Positions 22,768 to 25,364 of a DNA stretch of 25,364 nt are shown here, piece after piece. The DNA lies in NCBI GenBank assembly GCA_964415715.1, contig CAYQBK010000044.1, positions 1-25,364 on the forward strand, in the 5' to 3' direction. Below the pieces are notes generated by a model. The model was not told the origin of the DNA, did no database searches, and saw nothing but the letters and a program-made list of their open reading frames with translations. This stretch comes from DALYDK01 sp964415715. Its GTDB lineage: Bacteria; Patescibacteriota; Saccharimonadia; Saccharimonadales; CAIOMD01. A program made the position numbers and the translations under genes. The first letter of the stretch is position 1. Each line of letters starts with the position of its first letter.

Positions 22768-22880
22768 TGATAGCTAAATCATACAAATCAATTAAAAATA
22801 ATTATACAAACCAGTATGGCATTGTACACATTTAAAACGGAACTATTTATATATACAATCCACCAGCCAATTAATCACTC

Positions 22881-23567
22881 ATGATATACAATCTAATAAA
22901 TCTATTAATCACATTTGGCAGTATTGGGCTATTGCTAGCATTTAGCCCACTTTTAATAACTACTTCTGTAATAGTTGCTATCCGATCAAAGAACCCGATA
23001 TATAATATATTAGCAATAGCCTTAGGTGTCGCCACCCCATTTATATGTTTATTTTTAATAGCTAGTACTTCATTTGGCGCAACTCTACATTTTGACATCA
23101 AAAGCATAAATAAAACATTTACAACTGCACCAATAATACAATTTATTGTAGCCATAATGTTAATAGGTGTCGGAATCGTATATAAATACCCAAAAAACTC
23201 AATACATCACACAAAAGAGCCACACGCTACACCCAAAGAACTATATATATTTAGTAGTATTAGATCGTTATTTAGTGCAACCAATATATTTGCTGCATTA
23301 TTAGCATCAGAGGTGATACGAAATGACGAATACAGTTCCATAGCTGATATATTATTAGTAGTTTGGATAGTGCTAATTGGACTATTACCGTTTATAATTT
23401 TGTTGGGTTTAGTTGTTTTCCGAAGAAACGACCTGTCAAAACTTGAAAATAATCTAAAAAGACTAGATAACAAAAACTATAAACGAGTATTGGCAAATAT
23501 CTTAATAATTGTTGGCTTGATCCTAATCGCTAGTCTACTATTAAATACATTTCACACCAATAAATAG
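22881..23567 (+). CDS. Membrane protein, possibly GAP/LysE-like exporter
   Basis: A 228-residue protein with about six helices: near 8-30, 40-62, 85-103, 125-145 (weaker), 160-185 and 205-222. The N-terminal FSPLLITTSVIVAIRSKNPIYN followed by LGVATPFICLFL resembles the Sap/GAP (sulfolipid-addressing) and LysE-type transporters, in which a Pro-rich first helix is followed by an Arg-Lys loop. A basic loop (KYPKNSIHHTKEPH) splits the halves. The match is weak, so the call is tentative; transport of a lipid or small molecule would be expected. A TACAAT box lies 21 bases upstream of the ATG and no Shine-Dalgarno sequence is seen. Confidence 0.6.
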   Translation: MIYNLINLLITFGSIGLLLAFSPLLITTSVIVAIRSKNPIYNILAIALGVATPFICLFLIASTSFGATLHFDIKSINKTFTTAPIIQFIVAIMLIGVGIVYKYPKNSIHHTKEPHATPKELYIFSSIRSLFSATNIFAALLASEVIRNDEYSSIADILLVVWIVLIGLLPFIILLGLVVFRRNDLSKLENNLKRLDNKNYKRVLANILIIVGLILIASLLLNTFHTNK

Positions 23568-23588
23568 TATGCATAAGCAATTTTAATA

Positions 23589-23594
23589 TATAAT
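23589..23594 (+). promoter_or_regulatory. -10 box of the SulP gene
   Basis: Perfect TATAAT ending ten bases before the ATG at 23605; no Shine-Dalgarno sequence and no convincing -35 box. The mRNA leader would be a few bases at most. Confidence 0.45.
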
Positions 23595-23604
23595 GTAGAA
23601 GTAT

Positions 23605-25296
23605 ATGCAAGATAAACTAAAAATATCCTTGCCAATAATAAAAACTCTTAGAAACTACCACTCATCGTGGTTAAAAAGAGATTTTATAGCTGGTGCAACA
23701 GTGGCCGCTATTGCTATACCCCAAGCTATGGCCTATGCCCAACTTGCCGGGGTACAATTAGCAGCTGGATTGTATGCGGCGCTTATAGCTATGCTAGCAT
23801 TTGCCCTATTTACCACTTCACGCTATGTCACTGTTGGACCTGACGCAGCCATGGCTGCCTTGGCCGGGGCAACCGTAATACCACTTGCAGGTGGGTCTAT
23901 TGAAAGAACGGCAACTTTAGTAGCTATATTATCAATAATCATTGGGGTGTTGTGTCTTATTGCAGTGACTGTAAAATTTAGTTATATATCAGAATTTTTA
24001 TCCCGCCCGATCATGATCGGCTATATGGCTGGTTTGGCGTTGGTTATAATCACATCGCAAATACCAAAATTATTTGGAATTACTAGCCCACCATCACTGA
24101 CAAACTTTTTTGGATCTATCGTATACATATTGTCAAACCTAGGTCACTCATCAATGCTAACTGTTGTATTTAGCTCACTTCTCTTATTGTTGAGTTTTAG
24201 CTTGCAAAGAAAATTTAAAAAACTTCCTGTAGCAATAGTCATACTCATAGGTTCAACACTTGTGTCAATGATCTTTGGCCTAAAAGGTTTAGGTATAGCT
24301 GTGCTTGGTGATATACCAAGGGGGCTACCAGTACCGGAACTTCCTTCGATAAAACTGTATGATTTACAAAGTTTAGTAGTGCCAGCTATCGCAATAACAT
24401 TAATAGCCTATGCTAATACAATAACAATCGGTAAAAGTTTATTAGATAGAAAAAACAGTAACAATATTGATCCAAATCAAGAATTCATTGGTCTGGGGGT
24501 AGCGAATTTTGCCTCGGGTATATTTGGGGGCATTCCAGTCTCTGGAAGCGGCTCACGTTCTGCTGTAAACTATCAAAGTCGTGCTAAAAGCCAAGTGTCA
24601 CAGATATTTGGAGCAATCATCATTGGCATATCACTCGTTGCCCTAACACCATTTTTATCCAACCTGCCGGTAGCTGCCCTGGCTGTAATAATAATTGTTG
24701 CGGTTAGTAACTTGTTTAACTATAAAGAATTTAAACAATTATGGATAGCCTGGCAAAGTGAAGCATTCTTGGCAATAGCTACAATACTAGGCGTGACACT
24801 TCTTGGAATTATCCAGGGACTGTTATTGGCAGTATTTTTATCGATAATGAACTTGATCCGCAAAACAGCTTTTCCAAGTGACGCTGTACTTGGTGTAGCA
24901 AAAGATGGTGCCGTCAGGGATATATCGAGACCCCCCAAAACACACACTATTGATGGACTTATTATGTACCGATTTGATGCACCGCTATTTTTTGGAAATG
25001 CCAGCTACTTTCGAGAGAGAGTCATGTCACTAATATCTGCGTCTGACTCTACAGTAGAGTGGTTCTTATGGGATGCCGAAACTATCACGTCAATAGATTC
25101 TACAGCTGCAAAAATGCTTGTCAATCTCAAAAAAGAGCTCAAGAACAAAGGAGTGATTTTTGCCTTTGCTCGCATGAAGGGCAATGTTAGATCTGTTATT
25201 AGTCACAACCCCGAACTGTATAGAAGCCTTCAAAGCTCGCCACACTATACATCCATTGGCGAGGGTATCGAAGATTTCAAAAAAAGATATATGTAA
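23605..25296 (+). CDS. SulP-family anion transporter with STAS domain
   Basis: A 563-residue SLC26/SulP transporter for sulfate, bicarbonate or another anion. The membrane domain (about 25-420) shows the family signature GATVAAIAIPQAMAYAQLAG (29-48), followed by a conserved VGPDAAMAALAG stretch (77-88), and later GVANFASGIFGGIPVSGSGSRSA. A STAS domain (about 440-560) ends the protein, with IDSTAAKML as its core motif; in related proteins this domain regulates transport or binds nucleotides. All expected elements are present and the length is typical. The substrate cannot be decided from sequence. The gene is probably monocistronic, with a -10 box right before its ATG. Confidence 0.93.
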   Translation: MQDKLKISLPIIKTLRNYHSSWLKRDFIAGATVAAIAIPQAMAYAQLAGVQLAAGLYAALIAMLAFALFTTSRYVTVGPDAAMAALAGATVIPLAGGSIERTATLVAILSIIIGVLCLIAVTVKFSYISEFLSRPIMIGYMAGLALVIITSQIPKLFGITSPPSLTNFFGSIVYILSNLGHSSMLTVVFSSLLLLLSFSLQRKFKKLPVAIVILIGSTLVSMIFGLKGLGIAVLGDIPRGLPVPELPSIKLYDLQSLVVPAIAITLIAYANTITIGKSLLDRKNSNNIDPNQEFIGLGVANFASGIFGGIPVSGSGSRSAVNYQSRAKSQVSQIFGAIIIGISLVALTPFLSNLPVAALAVIIIVAVSNLFNYKEFKQLWIAWQSEAFLAIATILGVTLLGIIQGLLLAVFLSIMNLIRKTAFPSDAVLGVAKDGAVRDISRPPKTHTIDGLIMYRFDAPLFFGNASYFRERVMSLISASDSTVEWFLWDAETITSIDSTAAKMLVNLKKELKNKGVIFAFARMKGNVRSVISHNPELYRSLQSSPHYTSIGEGIEDFKKRYM

Positions 25297-25352
25297 TTAA
25301 TCTTCATTGTGGAATATGATGATATTTGATGTTATATTTAAATATATTAAAC

Positions 25353-25359
25353 AAGGAAG
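25353..25359 (+). promoter_or_regulatory. Shine-Dalgarno site of a gene beginning past the window
   Basis: AAGGAAG close to the right end, with no start codon before the sequence stops. It suggests a plus-strand gene begins just outside. Confidence 0.3.
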
Positions 25360-25364
25360 CTCAA

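Noticed and set aside
1..25364. CRISPR array, complete insertion sequence or long direct repeats.
   Set aside because: I saw no regularly spaced repeats, no transposase frame and no matching terminal inverted repeats; only the truncated serine recombinase points to mobility.

Overview
The window looks like chromosome from a Patescibacteria (CPR) bacterium, most plausibly Candidatus Saccharibacteria. The reasons are AT-rich DNA, very tight packing of short genes, an alanyl-tRNA synthetase of only 628 residues without the usual C-terminal domain, a DUF6325/SHOCT gene pair, and a ClpC carrying a McsA-like zinc module. TGA acts as a stop (for example the ATGA overlap at 3581-3584), which argues against the CPR lineages that read TGA as glycine. 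The lineage call is an inference from gene style, not from a marker-gene tree.

Left block (1 to about 6,330) is visibly richer in G+C and looks acquired. A membrane-anchored unknown protein and a small HAD-type phosphatase form a TAATG-coupled pair. On the opposite strand a single-HKD phospholipase D-like protein overlaps a large serine recombinase that has lost its whole N-terminal catalytic domain. Next comes a four-gene operon from its own promoter (3022-3050) to a strong terminator (6260-6284): a SET-domain protein, two tandem AspA/AstE-type zinc hydrolases, and a tryptophanyl-tRNA synthetase paralogue broken by an in-frame TAA and with a degenerate HIGH motif.

Middle block (6,340-14,600) is AT-rich and mixes housekeeping genes with decaying ones: an NTF2-like/DUF3137-like fusion, a possible Cys-rich microprotein, a Tag-like protein, an unknown gene split by a one-base slip in a T5 run, alaS, two adjacent tRNA-Gln genes (CTG and TTG), two HD-domain phosphohydrolases, a YdeI/OmpD-associated remnant with one TGG-to-TAG change, and an unknown pseudogene with three apparent single-A losses plus two stops. 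The last two start divergently around AT palindromes.

Right block (14,640-25,364) is a run of apparently intact genes: the DUF6325/SHOCT pair, a MetA-like acyltransferase with an altered active site, an ABC-2 exporter, clpC with a small membrane protein downstream, two polytopic membrane proteins and a SulP/STAS anion transporter.

Two cross-cutting patterns stand out. Many genes have a TATAAT-like -10 box only 6-10 bases before the start codon and no Shine-Dalgarno sequence, predicting leaderless mRNAs, whereas clpC, the DUF6325 pair and several downstream operon genes have clear Shine-Dalgarno sites. Gene decay is concentrated in two places (5.1-6.1 kb and 8.1-13.6 kb). I found no CRISPR array, rRNA gene or intact insertion sequence.
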